From: Anaerolineales bacterium
Lineage (GTDB): Bacteria; Chloroflexota; Anaerolineae; 4572-78; J111
DNA: 64,000 bases
Direction of reading: 5' to 3'
NCBI GenBank assembly: GCA_015075405.1
Contig: JABTUK010000001.1
Coordinates: 1,178,001 to 1,242,000, forward strand
The position numbers and the translations under genes are program-made. Below, piece after piece: positions 9,256 through 18,676 of this stretch. Positions within the stretch are counted from its first letter, which is position 1. Every line of letters starts with the position of its first letter. The notes beneath the pieces are model-generated. The model was not told where the DNA came from, did not search any database, and was given only the letters and a program-made list of their open reading frames with translations.

Positions 9256-9393
9256 ATGCTCGACACAGACGACCTGCCCATTCTGCCCATTGGTATCGCC
9301 ATTGGCGTCGTCGTGATTTTGGTTGTGCTGATCAGCCTGGCCCTGGTCTGCGGCCTGATTGGCTTGACCAGCCAAAACCTGGTCGGTTTTTAA
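9256..9393 (+). CDS. small single-pass membrane protein, unknown function
   Basis: A 45-residue ORF with an excellent AGGAGGAA ribosome-binding site 8-9 bp before the ATG. It has a short acidic N-terminus (MLDTDDLPILPIG) and one long hydrophobic segment of about 28 residues. It lies upstream of the exported hydrolase gene at 9457. I do not recognise a family. The strong Shine-Dalgarno supports translation. Confidence 0.55.
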   Translation: MLDTDDLPILPIGIAIGVVVILVVLISLALVCGLIGLTSQNLVGF

Positions 9394-9456
9394 GACCTGT
9401 AAGATTTTGACCAGGTCGCGTTTTTAATCAGCCCTGCTGCCAGAAAGGATCAAACT

Positions 9457-11625
9457 GTGCCAACCAACCAAACTTCCCATCTTTGGAAGCTCCTCCTGCT
9501 GACCGCTCTGGCCTTACTGTTGGGGTTGGCCGCTTTTGAGGAAACTGCTCCGGCGGCGGCCTTTCAGACCACCCCCTTGCCGGTCACCCCCACCCCGACC
9601 CCGGCTCCCAGCGGCAGCCCGGACACCGACCTGGACCGTCTCAGCGCCGAAATCCAGAACCTGCGCGGCGTGATCCAGAGTTTGCAGGCCGAAATCGAAA
9701 GCCTCAAAACCGAAATCCAGCATCTCCAATCTCTCATTACCAACCCCCAATCACCCACCGCCAACCCCACTCTGAAAGCCCTGGCAGAGCTAGGCGGCGC
9801 GCCCTGCCCTGATGGCAGCGCCTTTACCTGCGTGATCCTGACTGTGCCGCTGGACCATTTCGACCCGGCCAACCGGCAAACCCTGGATGTGGTCTTTGGA
9901 GTGCTGCCGGCCAGCGGCGAGCGTAAAGGTATGCTGGTTATCGCCACCGGCGGGCCGGGCACAGCCGGTCTGAGCTATGCCGACTCTTACCTGGGCGGCT
10001 TTGACCCGTCTATCCTGGAGCATTTTGATCTTGTCTTTTTCGACCAGCGCGGCGCGGGCGCATCGGGCGGGCTGCAATGCCCGGAGGCAGCGACGGTCTA
10101 CTACGAGACCGAGACCGAAACCAAAACGCCGGAGGGTGAAGCCGCCGCCGTCGCCGCTGCCCAAACCTTTGCCGGCGCCTGTGTGGCCGAAATCGGCTCG
10201 ACCGACCTGCTCCCCTATCTAAGCACCCGTCAGGCGGTGGAAGACCTGGAACTGTTTCGTCAGGCCATCGGCGATGAGAAACTCTGGCTCTATGGCGAAA
10301 GCTACGGCACTCAATATGCCCAGACCTACGCCGCCGCCCATCCCGGCCAACTGGCCGGCCTGATCCTGGATGGTACGGTGGATTTAAACCTGACCGGCTT
10401 CGAGTACTACCAGGAACAGGCCCAGGCCTTTAACGATGTGCTGGTGATGACCCTGGAAGCGTGCAACGCCGACGAGGATTGCGCCGCCGATATGGGGCAG
10501 GACGCTCTGGCCGTTTACGACGAGCTGGCTGCCCAACTGGCCGCTGGCCCGGCTGCGTTTACTTTTCCGCTGCCGTCCGGCGGAACCGCCGAGCGAGAGT
10601 TCAGCCTGGCCGACCTGGAAGTAGCTGTTTCTAACTATCTCTATTCCGAGGCGTCGCGGCTGTTATTGCAGCGGGCGCTGGCTGCCGCCGCCCAGGATGA
10701 TCTGGTTCCCCTGGCCCGGCTGTTGTACGACTCGCTCAGCCTTGACCCCGAAACCCTGGAACCGATTCCTGATCCCACCTATTCCGATGCACTCTATTAC
10801 GGGGTTGAGTGTCATGATTATGCCTTGCCGGGCGACACCCCGACCGAGCGAGCCGAAAACTATCTACATGCCGGTGACCCGGTGGATACTTCGATTCCCC
10901 GCCTGAGCGCCATCTTTTATGGCGACCTGCCCTGCGCCTACTGGCCGGTTACGCCGGAAACCGGGAGGGAAGCCCGTCCAACTCCCCTGGAGGCCGCAGG
11001 CATCCCTACCCTGGTGCTCGGCGCTACCGCCGACCCGGCCACGCCAGTGGACAACGGCCGGCGCGTTTTCAGCCGCCTGGCCGACGGCTACCTGATCACC
11101 ACCGAGGGCGGGGCGCACGTGATCTATGGCCGGGGCAACCCCTGTCCTGATGACCTGGTCACAGCCTTTTTGGTCGAAGACAAGGTGCCGGCGCAGCGCG
11201 AAACAACCTGCGAAGGTGTGGTGGCCGACGCCTACGTGCCGCTGCCTCCGGCCGATGCCAGCGCTTTTGAGAATCCCCTGGAAGCGCTACTCTCCGCCGA
11301 TACGGAAATCAACCACCTGCCCGAATATTACTACTGGGATGTCGAAACGCCGACTTCGGCCGGCTGCCCGCGTGGGGGAACGGTGGCTTTTGAGGCCGGC
11401 GAGCAGGGCGATGAGTTTACCCTGACCGGCTGCGCCTTTTCCGCCGGCTTCGCCATGACCGGCGCCGGCCTGTACAGCTACGACGACGGCAGCTTTAGCC
11501 TCGATGTCAGGGTGGTTGGCCCGGCGGGCGTCAGCGGCAATCTGGTCTACGAGCGCAACGAGAACGGGGCGATCAACGTCACCGGCGACTATGCCGGCGA
11601 GCCGGTAGATTTGGCGGAGGAGTAG
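9457..11625 (+). CDS. exported alpha/beta hydrolase, TAP-type (tripeptidyl aminopeptidase-like)
   Basis: A 722-residue secreted hydrolase starting at GTG. It has a signal peptide (hydrophobic LLLLTALALLLGLAAF), a Pro/Thr linker and a coiled coil (about residues 58-93). An alpha/beta hydrolase fold follows, with nucleophile LYGESYGTQYA (GxSxG). A TAP-like C-terminal part provides the probable acid (LGATADPATPVDNG) and histidine (TTEGGAHVIYG). The last 100 or so residues look like an extra beta domain. Likely a periplasmic or surface peptidase; specificity unknown. Confidence 0.85.
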   Translation: MPTNQTSHLWKLLLLTALALLLGLAAFEETAPAAAFQTTPLPVTPTPTPAPSGSPDTDLDRLSAEIQNLRGVIQSLQAEIESLKTEIQHLQSLITNPQSPTANPTLKALAELGGAPCPDGSAFTCVILTVPLDHFDPANRQTLDVVFGVLPASGERKGMLVIATGGPGTAGLSYADSYLGGFDPSILEHFDLVFFDQRGAGASGGLQCPEAATVYYETETETKTPEGEAAAVAAAQTFAGACVAEIGSTDLLPYLSTRQAVEDLELFRQAIGDEKLWLYGESYGTQYAQTYAAAHPGQLAGLILDGTVDLNLTGFEYYQEQAQAFNDVLVMTLEACNADEDCAADMGQDALAVYDELAAQLAAGPAAFTFPLPSGGTAEREFSLADLEVAVSNYLYSEASRLLLQRALAAAAQDDLVPLARLLYDSLSLDPETLEPIPDPTYSDALYYGVECHDYALPGDTPTERAENYLHAGDPVDTSIPRLSAIFYGDLPCAYWPVTPETGREARPTPLEAAGIPTLVLGATADPATPVDNGRRVFSRLADGYLITTEGGAHVIYGRGNPCPDDLVTAFLVEDKVPAQRETTCEGVVADAYVPLPPADASAFENPLEALLSADTEINHLPEYYYWDVETPTSAGCPRGGTVAFEAGEQGDEFTLTGCAFSAGFAMTGAGLYSYDDGSFSLDVRVVGPAGVSGNLVYERNENGAINVTGDYAGEPVDLAEE

Positions 11626-11661
11626 ACAGAAGTCAGTAATCAGTCAATGTCGCTAAGTTAG

Positions 11662-11814
11662 CCAGCATCCTGAGTAGGTGAGCGAAGCAAACCGTATCGA
11701 AGGGTGCTGCGTTATCAGGAAATCATCGCCAACCTGCACCCTTCGATACGCGCTCCACTTCGCCCTTCGACAAGCTCAGGACGAGTTCCGCGCTACTCAG
11801 GATGCGGTTTTTCA
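11662..11814. repeat. palindromic repeat family B, second copy
   Basis: GCATCCTGAGTAGGTGAGC...CGTATCGAAGGGTGC is followed by the inverted half CACCCTTCGATACGCGCTCC...CGCTACTCAGGATGC. The arms are also related to the copies at 8289, 59132 and 62640. The rest of this 227-bp gap holds GTCAGT-type words. Confidence 0.75.
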
Positions 11815-11852
11815 ACTTAACTTAATGACATTGACTGATATCTGACTACTAC

Positions 11853-12911
11853 CTACTTCTTCAGTCCGTACCGCTTGATGGCTTCGTCCAAAATCCGGTT
11901 GACCAGTTCCTCGTAGCTCCAGCCGTAGGCGGTGGCTTCGAGGCAGAGATCGGAATAGCCGGGGTTCAGGCCGGGCAGGGGGTTGACTTCCAGGATGTAG
12001 GGCCGGTCATTGTCGCTGGCGTCCAGCCGGAAATCTACACGGGCCACATCGCAGCAGCCAATCACCCGGAAGGTGGCGGCAGTGTACCAGTTCAAATCCT
12101 CAATTTGGCTCTCGGTCAGCGGGGCCGGGCAGAGATAGTGAAACTCGTGGGCCAGTTCCACCTTAATCCGGCTGGTATAAATTCCGGCTTCTTCCTCCGG
12201 GTAGGCGGCCATATTGACCTCCAGCGGCGGCAGCAAATCCAGGCCGCGTAAGATGCGCGGAGCGGATTCGTCGTCGGGCATACGCCGGGCCACCGGGCCG
12301 GTCAGATTGCCGACTACGCCGACCGTTACCTCACGGCCTTCGATGTAGTGTTCGACCAGGGCCGGTTGGTGGTAGCGCTCAAACGTGCGCTGAACCTGAG
12401 AGCGTAGTTGTTCCTCATTATGCACAATAGATTCGGCGCTGACGCCCATGCCTGTCCCCTCGCGGCTGGGCTTGACAAACAGCGGAAACTTCAACGCAGG
12501 ATCGAGCGGCTCATTGACTCGCTCAAAGGTCTGAAAGGGCGGGGTCGGCAAATCGTGATAAGTTAACACCCGCTTGGTCATAGGTTTATCCAGGGCCAGG
12601 GCCAGGGTCAGCACCCGCGAGCCGGTGTAGGGGAGGCGCAGCATCTCCAACAGGGCCGGCGCCTGGGCCTCGCGGCTATCGCCAAAATGGCCCTCGCAGA
12701 TGTTGAAACAAATATCGGGCTTGGTCTGGCGCAGGGTGTCGTACAGGGTGGCATCGCCTTCCAGAAAGGTCACGCGGTGTCCACCCGCAGTCAGAGCCGC
12801 GCTGATCGCTTCAATAGTTTCCTCGGAGTCCAGATCATCCCAATAGTCGGGCGACATGCCCGGCCAGGTGGGGGCGTTCTTTTTTAAATTGGCTAAAAGG
12901 GCAACGTGCAT
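11853..12911 (-). CDS. ATP-grasp ligase, D-alanine--D-alanine ligase-like
   Basis: A 352-residue ATP-grasp protein. Visible elements are the N-terminal segment CFNICEGHFGDSREAQ, the nucleotide-binding VKPSREGTGMGVS and the Mg-binding C-terminal segment LEVNPLPGLNP. The fold matches D-Ala-D-Ala ligases, but the gene stands alone rather than in a cell-wall cluster. It could therefore act on another dipeptide or carboxylate. A hairpin lies upstream of its start. Confidence 0.8.
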   Translation of the reverse strand: MHVALLANLKKNAPTWPGMSPDYWDDLDSEETIEAISAALTAGGHRVTFLEGDATLYDTLRQTKPDICFNICEGHFGDSREAQAPALLEMLRLPYTGSRVLTLALALDKPMTKRVLTYHDLPTPPFQTFERVNEPLDPALKFPLFVKPSREGTGMGVSAESIVHNEEQLRSQVQRTFERYHQPALVEHYIEGREVTVGVVGNLTGPVARRMPDDESAPRILRGLDLLPPLEVNMAAYPEEEAGIYTSRIKVELAHEFHYLCPAPLTESQIEDLNWYTAATFRVIGCCDVARVDFRLDASDNDRPYILEVNPLPGLNPGYSDLCLEATAYGWSYEELVNRILDEAIKRYGLKK

Positions 12912-12937
12912 GGGGTTTAATTCCTCAATAGTTTAAT

Positions 12938-12966
12938 GGAGGGCAAAAGATTAGCTTTTGCCCTCC
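12938..12966. repeat. 12-bp stem hairpin upstream of the ATP-grasp gene
   Basis: GGAGGGCAAAAG pairs perfectly with CTTTTGCCCTCC over a 5-nt loop. On the minus strand it lies 5' of the ATP-grasp start, so it could be a leader structure. No T-tract follows on that strand. Confidence 0.6.
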
Positions 12967-12992
12967 GGGGATTTATAATAAATTGAGAAAAA

Positions 12993-13025
12993 ATACTGCC
13001 GGAAGCAGAACGCTTCCGGCAGTAT
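12993..13025 (-). terminator. rho-independent terminator of the SIMPL gene
   Basis: A perfect 14-bp inverted repeat (ATACTGCCGGAAGC) with a 5-nt loop. On the minus strand it is followed by six T residues (12988-12993). It ends transcription of the gene at 13165-13935. Confidence 0.85.
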
Positions 13026-13109
13026 ACTATAATCACTTTTACCGTTGTCGCAATAACAGGTTGCTCAATTGAACTGTTTCGTAATCGCCTGTAAATAACT
13101 GGAAAGTGC

Positions 13110-13156
13110 CAGAGATTGGAGATTAGAGATTAAAAATCTCCAATCTCTAATCTCCT
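13110..13156. repeat. GGAGATTAGAGATT word hairpin
   Basis: An inverted repeat of GATTGGAGATTAGAGATT with AATCTCCAATCTCTAATC and a very short loop. Similar hairpins lie at 38321-38374 and in part at 25106 and 56172. Confidence 0.75.
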
Positions 13157-13164
13157 AAAAAGTG

Positions 13165-13935
13165 TTACTGAATGGCGTAGGCCACTTCCAACTGGACGCT
13201 CACTTCAACCTCGCCAAGGGAAATGGGGCCAACCCCACCGCCGCCAACGCCTTGAGCGTAACTGGCTGCATCGTAGAGGGGGATTGCTCCGGGGGCCATT
13301 TCGCTCACGCTGACTACTTCACCGAGGGTGACGTTATTCAAACCGGCCAATTCCTGCGCTTTGGCCAGGGCTTTTTCGATGGCCTGCTGGCGGGCCTGGA
13401 TTTCCAGCTCCGACGGATCGGCCACACTAAAGTTGACGCTGTTGACCGTATTGGCTCCGGCCTCGATGGCCGCGCCCAGGGTGGTGGCTACCTTGCTCAA
13501 ATCACGAATGGTCACATTGACCGTGTTGCTGACGTGATAAAGGGCGTCGGTCGAAGGCGTACCGTCAGGCGAGTAAGGGCGCTCGACCCAAACATTAAAG
13601 TACGAGGTTTGAATGTCGTTTTCAGCCACCCCCTGTGCTTTCAGTGCTTCCAGCAGCTTTTCCATGGTGGCCGTAGCGTCGGCGCTGGCCTGTTTGACAT
13701 CGCCGTTGATGACTTCCACCCCGATACTGGCCTGAGCAATATCGGGTTTGACCCTGACTTTGCCTTCACCCACTACGGTGATGGTGCGCGGCGCAGCCGG
13801 CACATTGGCCTGAGCCTGGGCCTCCGCTGCCGGTAACCCGGCTCCGGCCAGACTGACCACCAGCCCGCCGACTACTAACATAACGGCAGCGATAGCCGCC
13901 CCCACTGCAATAGATTGATATTTAATTTTTAACAT
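13165..13935 (-). CDS. exported SIMPL-domain protein (DUF541)
   Basis: A 256-residue exported protein. The start MLKIKYQS at 13935 follows an AAGGAGAG Shine-Dalgarno; the longer frame lacks one. A signal peptide is followed by the SIMPL domain (TITVVGEGKVRVKPDIAQASIGVEV is its opening, with an ENDIQTSYFNVW segment and a C-terminal VSVQLEVAY). SIMPL/YggE proteins are envelope proteins linked to oxidative stress; the biochemical role is unsettled. A second SIMPL gene lies at 17013, across the two-component system. Confidence 0.88.
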   Translation of the reverse strand: MLKIKYQSIAVGAAIAAVMLVVGGLVVSLAGAGLPAAEAQAQANVPAAPRTITVVGEGKVRVKPDIAQASIGVEVINGDVKQASADATATMEKLLEALKAQGVAENDIQTSYFNVWVERPYSPDGTPSTDALYHVSNTVNVTIRDLSKVATTLGAAIEAGANTVNSVNFSVADPSELEIQARQQAIEKALAKAQELAGLNNVTLGEVVSVSEMAPGAIPLYDAASYAQGVGGGGVGPISLGEVEVSVQLEVAYAIQ

Positions 13936-14585
13936 CGGTGCTCTCCTTTTTAGGATAATTGATTGGGTCAATAGCTGACCGTGTTTTAGACGATGGTTAA
14001 GCTCAAAAAGTTCCAGATCTGGTCAGCTAATTGATTTACTCTTGAATAATTTAGGTGTGTTCACTTTCCGTTGGTGCTGGAGTCCAAAGCTTGCTTTGGC
14101 TTTTCCAAACCGAGGTTTAAACTCCAATTTCCACGCCTGAACAATTTGATAATAACCCGGTTGTGCTTATTTTACTGGTTCCACTGCCCATACCCGGCTG
14201 ATGGTTGAAATGACGGGTTCAAGTAGGTTAAGGGACAGTTAGAATGTTAAATGTAGCCGGAAACAGCCTGTTTTTCAAACTTTGAGCGGACGCCAGGCCA
14301 AATTAACCCGCTTTCGACACCATCCTGCCACAATTCTGAGGTATAATGAAAACAGACATTATTATTCAGGCTCATGTCATTTCGAGACCGAAGAGCCTGC
14401 CCTGAGCGAAGCCGAAGGGTCGAGAAATCTCCAGAGCGCAACCTATAAAAGTGCAGGGCTGAGGATTTCTCCCCGCCGTGCGAGTCGAAATGATATGCTT
14501 GAGCAGTTGATGTGTGATGCGTGATTCTTTTTACGTATCACGCATCACGTATCACATTATTTTTGAAACAACCTCTGAGGTAACC
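13936..14585. other. 650-bp intergenic region with hairpins and a family A repeat
   Basis: The divergent region between the SIMPL gene and the response regulator holds no credible gene. It contains a CCAAAGC/GCTTTGG hairpin at 14091-14106, a family A palindromic repeat at 14373-14497 and a CACGCATCACG word at 14517-14556. I could not pick a convincing promoter. Confidence 0.7.
14373..14497. repeat. palindromic repeat family A (TCATTTCGA / TCGAAATGA)
   Basis: CATGTCATTTCGAGACCG at the left and GAGTCGAAATGATATG at the right enclose GAGAAATCTCC and GGATTTCTCC arms. Related copies occur at 18591, 25573, 32580, 34974, 36112, 48036 and 56208. Confidence 0.8.
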
Positions 14586-15290
14586 ATGCCCCCACGCATT
14601 CTGGTGGTAGACGACGAACCGGCGGTACTCGATATGCTGGTCTACAATTTGCGCCGGGCCAACTACCAGGTCTTGACTGCTGTAGATGGCCGCGCTGCCC
14701 TGCGCCTGGCCCGCGACAGCCAGCCCGATTTGATTTTGCTGGATTTGATGCTGCCCGAAGTGGATGGCCTGGACGTGTGCCGCGAGCTGCGCCGTTCCAG
14801 CCAAATTCCGATTATCATGCTCACCGCCCGCGACGAAGAGGTAGACCGAGTGGTAGGGCTGGAACTGGGCGCGGATGACTACGTTTGCAAACCGTTTAGC
14901 GTGCGCGAACTTATGGCCCGCATCAAGGCCGTTTTGCGCCGGGTGGCTGCCCCTGCCTCCGAAGGATCCCCTGGCCCACGCCTAACCGGCCCCGGCGGCC
15001 TGACCCTGAAGGTGGAACAGCGTGAAGCGTGGGTGCAGAATACTCTGCTGGACTTGACTCGCCTGGAATTTGACCTGCTGCACACCCTGCTGGACCACGC
15101 GGGCCGGGTGCTCTCCCGCGAGCAACTGCTCCAGCAGGTCTGGGGCTATGATTACCCCGGCGACGACCGGGCGGTAGACAGCGCCATCAAACGGCTGCGA
15201 GCCAAACTGCGCGCCGCCAATCCGCCCGCCGATGCCATCGTCGCCGTGCGTGGCATTGGCTACAAACTCCAGCGGAGCGACGAGCCGTGA
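14586..15290 (+). CDS. OmpR/PhoB-family response regulator
   Basis: A 234-residue DNA-binding response regulator. The receiver domain has the acidic pair (VVDDEPAVLD), phosphoacceptor Asp (LLDLMLPEVDG) and conserved Lys (DDYVCKPFS). A winged helix of OmpR type follows (LTRLEFDLLHTLLDHAG...LLQQVWGYD). The ATG at 14586 follows CTGAGGTAAC; the frame continues upstream only through repeat DNA. Its stop overlaps the histidine kinase start. Targets are unknown, but the flanking SIMPL genes are candidates. Confidence 0.93.
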   Translation: MPPRILVVDDEPAVLDMLVYNLRRANYQVLTAVDGRAALRLARDSQPDLILLDLMLPEVDGLDVCRELRRSSQIPIIMLTARDEEVDRVVGLELGADDYVCKPFSVRELMARIKAVLRRVAAPASEGSPGPRLTGPGGLTLKVEQREAWVQNTLLDLTRLEFDLLHTLLDHAGRVLSREQLLQQVWGYDYPGDDRAVDSAIKRLRAKLRAANPPADAIVAVRGIGYKLQRSDEP

Positions 15291-16777
15291 CCTCGCTGCG
15301 GGTTCATCTCACCCTGACCTACCTGGTGGTCATTTTGGTCGGCATTGGCGTGGCTGCGCCGCTGGCCTGGCTGGCCGTGGAACGCTTGTACCTGGACACC
15401 CAAAAGGCCAACCTGCTGGCCCAGGCGCAGCTTGTCGCCGCTTCCTTGCCCCTCTCTGAGGATTTCCCCATCGAGACAGGTGAGCCTTACTCCCAATTAG
15501 CCAATGTGGTTCCCGGCATTCACACCCGGCTTATCGAAGCTGAGGGTGCGGTGGTGATAGACCTGCCTGCCGCTCCTGCGCTGGCGCAAGCGGCAGTAGC
15601 TCCGCTACCCGCCCTGGCCCAAAATGTCGCCGGGTTAGTTTCGCCGGAGGAGTTATTGGGCCGGCCCGAAATCGCCCAGGCCTTGGCCGGTCAGCCCGCG
15701 ACAGCCATTCGCCGGGTGGAGGTGGCGGGCGGGCGGCAGGTTTTGTATGCTGCCGCCCCGGTGAAGGCGGCAGATGGCCGGGTAGCGCGCCTGGTTTACC
15801 TGGCCACTCCACTGCCCGATACCAGTTTGGCGGCGCTGCCGGGAACTACGCGCTGGCAGTTGGCCGGCGTTCTGATTGGGGCAGTTCTCCTGGCGACCGG
15901 CGTCGGCTGGTGGCTGGCCCGGCGCATTTCCGGCCCGCTGCACGAGCTGGGTCAGGCTGCTGCGGCAGTCGCCGCCGGGGATTTGAGCAGGACCGCCCCG
16001 GAAGAGACCTCGATCAGCGATTTGAGCCGCCTGGCCCGCGCTTTCAACGGGATGACCCATAATCTGCGCCAGGCCGATCATCTCAAAGCCGCCTTTATTG
16101 CCGATGTGAGCCACGAACTGCGAACTCCCCTCACGGCGCTCAAGGGGACGATTGAAACGCTGCAAGACGGCGCGGTAGATGACCTATCTGCCCGTGACCG
16201 CTTTTTAGCTTCCCTGGCCGCCGAAACGGAACGATTAATCCGGCTGGTCAACGATTTGCTGGTGCTGACCCGCGCCGACGCCGGCACACTCCGTTTGCAA
16301 CCCCAACCGCTGGACCTGGCCCGCCTGGCCTACCGCCGGGTGGAGCATTGGACGGCTCTGGCCTCACAATGGCAGGTTTGCCTGCGGGTAGTCGAACCGG
16401 CGGGCCCCTTAACCGTTTTTGTCTGCGCTGATGCGGACCGGCTGGCCCAGGCGCTTGATAATTTGCTAGACAATGCCATCCGCCACTCGCCGCCGGGGAG
16501 TGAGGTCACGGTTACGGTTGCGCCGGAAGCAAATCAGCTTTGCTGCGCGGTCACGGACAGCGGCCCCGGTATTCCGGGGGAGCATTTGCCCTTTATTTTT
16601 GAGCGTTTCTACCGGGCCGATCCGGCCCGCAGCCGCAGCCTGGGCAACAGCGGTCTGGGCCTGGCCATTGCCCGCGCCCTGATTCTGGCCCACAACGGGC
16701 GCATCGCCGCCCACAGTATTGAAGGGCAGGGTACGACCGTTACCTTTTGGCTACCCGCCGCCTCCAACTGCCTCTGA
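15287..16777 (+). CDS. membrane sensor histidine kinase
   Basis: A 496-residue kinase starting at a GTG whose TG lies inside the regulator's TGA stop (GTGA), so the pair is translationally coupled. It has an N-terminal transmembrane helix, an extracytoplasmic sensor region (about 35-185), a second helix and a HAMP domain. The H-box is DVSHELRTPLTALKG. The ATPase domain has N (NLLDNAIRHSP), G1 (DSGPGIP), F (FERFYR) and G2 (GNSGLGLAIA) boxes. The signal is unknown. Confidence 0.92.
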   Translation: MTSLRVHLTLTYLVVILVGIGVAAPLAWLAVERLYLDTQKANLLAQAQLVAASLPLSEDFPIETGEPYSQLANVVPGIHTRLIEAEGAVVIDLPAAPALAQAAVAPLPALAQNVAGLVSPEELLGRPEIAQALAGQPATAIRRVEVAGGRQVLYAAAPVKAADGRVARLVYLATPLPDTSLAALPGTTRWQLAGVLIGAVLLATGVGWWLARRISGPLHELGQAAAAVAAGDLSRTAPEETSISDLSRLARAFNGMTHNLRQADHLKAAFIADVSHELRTPLTALKGTIETLQDGAVDDLSARDRFLASLAAETERLIRLVNDLLVLTRADAGTLRLQPQPLDLARLAYRRVEHWTALASQWQVCLRVVEPAGPLTVFVCADADRLAQALDNLLDNAIRHSPPGSEVTVTVAPEANQLCCAVTDSGPGIPGEHLPFIFERFYRADPARSRSLGNSGLGLAIARALILAHNGRIAAHSIEGQGTTVTFWLPAASNCL

Positions 16778-16861
16778 ACTGCCTCCGTTTTGTCACGCTT
16801 CTGCCTTTGAGCAGAGGTATGCTTTAAGTATAAGTGTCCAGAAAAATTCGTTCTCAATAAT

Positions 16862-16952
16862 CAAGGTAGCAGGGTAGCAAAGTAGCAATCTGTTACCCTG
16901 CTACCTGCTACCTCACCCCTTCGGGTGCGCCGAAGGGCGTGTTACCTGTTTT
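16862..16952. repeat. GTAGCAGG word hairpin
   Basis: AAGGTAGCAGGGTAGCAAAG pairs imperfectly with TGTTACCCTGCTACCTGCTACC. The adjoining CCCCTTCGGGTGCGCCGAAGGGCGTG segment also occurs at about 24187 and 32676. Confidence 0.7.
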
Positions 16953-17012
16953 AGCGACGAAGACTTTTCTGAAACACGATAATATCCATACTTATAGCCA
17001 GGAGAAAATACC

Positions 17013-17813
17013 ATGAAATCACTTTCACAAATTCTGACCACAACCTTGAGCGTTATCGCCGGAGGGATAGTCGTCCTTCATTTGACTTGGGGACAGGCGT
17101 CGCCGGCCCTGCCGGTTGCGCGGGCGGAGTCAAACAACGATACGGCCTGTGACAACACCCGCACGGTCCAGGTAAGCGGGGCGGCGGCCATCAATGTGAC
17201 CCCCGACCGGGCGTTGCTGCAATTGGGGGTTACGTCCACCGCTCCGACCCCGGAGGAAGTGGAGGCGGAAAACACAGCGGCGATCAAGAATATTATCGCG
17301 GCGGTGCGCCAACTGGGGGTGGCCGATAAAGACATAGCCACGGACTACTATCTGGTCCAGCCGATTTACGTGGATTACGAGACAATGCGCATTGAAGGCT
17401 ACCGGATTAGTAATGTGGTGGGGATTACGCTTGATGATGTGAGCCAAACAGGGGAGGTGCTCATCGCCGCGCTCAAGGCCGGGGCCAACGAAGTGCGCGA
17501 GGTGCAGTTCTATACCAGTCAACTGCGCCGCTATCGAGACGAGGCCCGGAAACTGGCGATGCAAGCCGCCACCGAAAAAGCGGCGCTGCTGGCCGGCGCA
17601 GGCGGAACGCAGACCGGGTGCGTGCTCAACATCAGCGAGAATAGCTGGTCGTATTACAATGGCTCGTGGTGGGCTGGGCGCGACCGGGCTATGTGGAGCC
17701 AGAATGTGGTCCAAAATGCCACCAGCGAGCAGCCCATGCCCGATGAGACGCCGATCAGTGTGGGGCAGATTGTGGTCAGAGCGGAAGTCAGCGCCAGTTT
17801 TGGGCTGGAATAG
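17013..17813 (+). CDS. exported SIMPL-domain protein (DUF541), second copy
   Basis: A 266-residue exported protein with a signal peptide and a SIMPL domain (TVQVSGAAAINVTPDRALLQ; then DKDIATDYYLVQPIY). An AGGAGAAAA Shine-Dalgarno precedes the start. It is a diverged paralogue of the gene at 13165 and follows the histidine kinase after a 235-bp gap. The two SIMPL genes bracket the two-component system, which suggests but does not prove shared envelope-stress control. Confidence 0.87.
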   Translation: MKSLSQILTTTLSVIAGGIVVLHLTWGQASPALPVARAESNNDTACDNTRTVQVSGAAAINVTPDRALLQLGVTSTAPTPEEVEAENTAAIKNIIAAVRQLGVADKDIATDYYLVQPIYVDYETMRIEGYRISNVVGITLDDVSQTGEVLIAALKAGANEVREVQFYTSQLRRYRDEARKLAMQAATEKAALLAGAGGTQTGCVLNISENSWSYYNGSWWAGRDRAMWSQNVVQNATSEQPMPDETPISVGQIVVRAEVSASFGLE

Positions 17814-17816
17814 GAA

Positions 17817-17896
17817 AGGGAATTGAGGGAACTAAAGGAACTGAAGGAACTGATTTTCTGAGTTCCCTTAATTCCCTCAAGTTCCCTCAGTTCCTT
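17817..17896. repeat. GGGAACTGAAGGAACT word hairpin
   Basis: Tandem GGAACTGAAGGAACT words face inverted AGTTCCCTTAATTCCCTC words, forming a long imperfect hairpin between convergent genes. Its right end overlaps the last codons of rpe. Related hairpins lie at 31036, 40158, 41187 and 56463. Confidence 0.75.
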
Positions 17897-18549
17897 GTGT
17901 TTTCCCTCAACCGGCGCACATTTTCAGCGATGGGGGCGCGGTCGTTGAAGATGGCCGAACCGACGACCAATACCGTCGCCCCTGCTCCAACAACCTCGGC
18001 GATGGTGCCGGCATTGATACCGCCGTCTACTTCTATTTCAGCCGGGGAGTTGAGCGCATTGAGCATGGCCCGCAGCCGGGCAATTTTGGCGGTGCTGGCC
18101 GGAATGTATTTTTGCCCGCCAAAACCGGGGTTGACCGACATGATCAGCACCAGGTCTACTTCCGGCAGAATTTCTTCCAGGGCGGATAAAGGCGTGGCCG
18201 GGTTGAGGGTCACGCCGGCTTTGCAGCCCAACTCTTTGATCTGCTGGATGGTGCGGTGCAGGTGCGGACAGGTTTCCACGTGGACGGTCATCCGGTCGGC
18301 GCCGGCCTCGGCAAAATCGGCCAGGTAGCGATCCGGCTGTTCGATCATCAAATGCACGTCGAGCGGCAGGCGGGTGATAGAGCGGATCGCGCGCACCAGC
18401 AACGGGCCAAAGCTGAGGTTGGGCACAAAATGGCCGTCCATGATGTCCAGGTGAATCCAATCCACCCCGGCGGCCTCGGCTTCCTGGATTTGCGTTCCTA
18501 GCCGGGTGAAGTCGGCGGTAAGAATGGAGGGAGCGAGTTTGTAAGTCAT
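17887..18549 (-). CDS. rpe: ribulose-phosphate 3-epimerase
   Basis: Interconverts ribulose-5-phosphate and xylulose-5-phosphate in the pentose phosphate and Calvin pathways. The start [10 protein letters not shown] at 18549 is where the family begins; the frame is open further upstream only into repeat DNA. Motifs are [44 protein letters not shown]-like and [11 protein letters not shown]. Length 220 residues, typical. Confidence 0.95.
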   Translation of the reverse strand: MTYKLAPSILTADFTRLGTQIQEAEAAGVDWIHLDIMDGHFVPNLSFGPLLVRAIRSITRLPLDVHLMIEQPDRYLADFAEAGADRMTVHVETCPHLHRTIQQIKELGCKAGVTLNPATPLSALEEILPEVDLVLIMSVNPGFGGQKYIPASTAKIARLRAMLNALNSPAEIEVDGGINAGTIAEVVGAGATVLVVGSAIFNDRAPIAENVRRLRENTRN

Positions 18550-18590
18550 GACAGGCCTCGTGTCTTTTGATTGTACGTAACTGCTCAGGC

Positions 18591-18676
18591 ATGTCATTTC
18601 GACCGAAGGGAGAAATCCCTCATGCCTATGTGACGCTCTAGGGATTTCTCGGCCTTATGGCCTCGAAATGACATGA
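18591..18676. repeat. palindromic repeat family A copy
   Basis: CATGTCATTTCGACC...GAGAAATCCCT pairs with AGGGATTTCTCGG...CCTCGAAATGACATG. It is followed by TTTACGATT words (18691-18721). Together these fill the 216-bp gap between rpe and the next gene. Confidence 0.85.
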
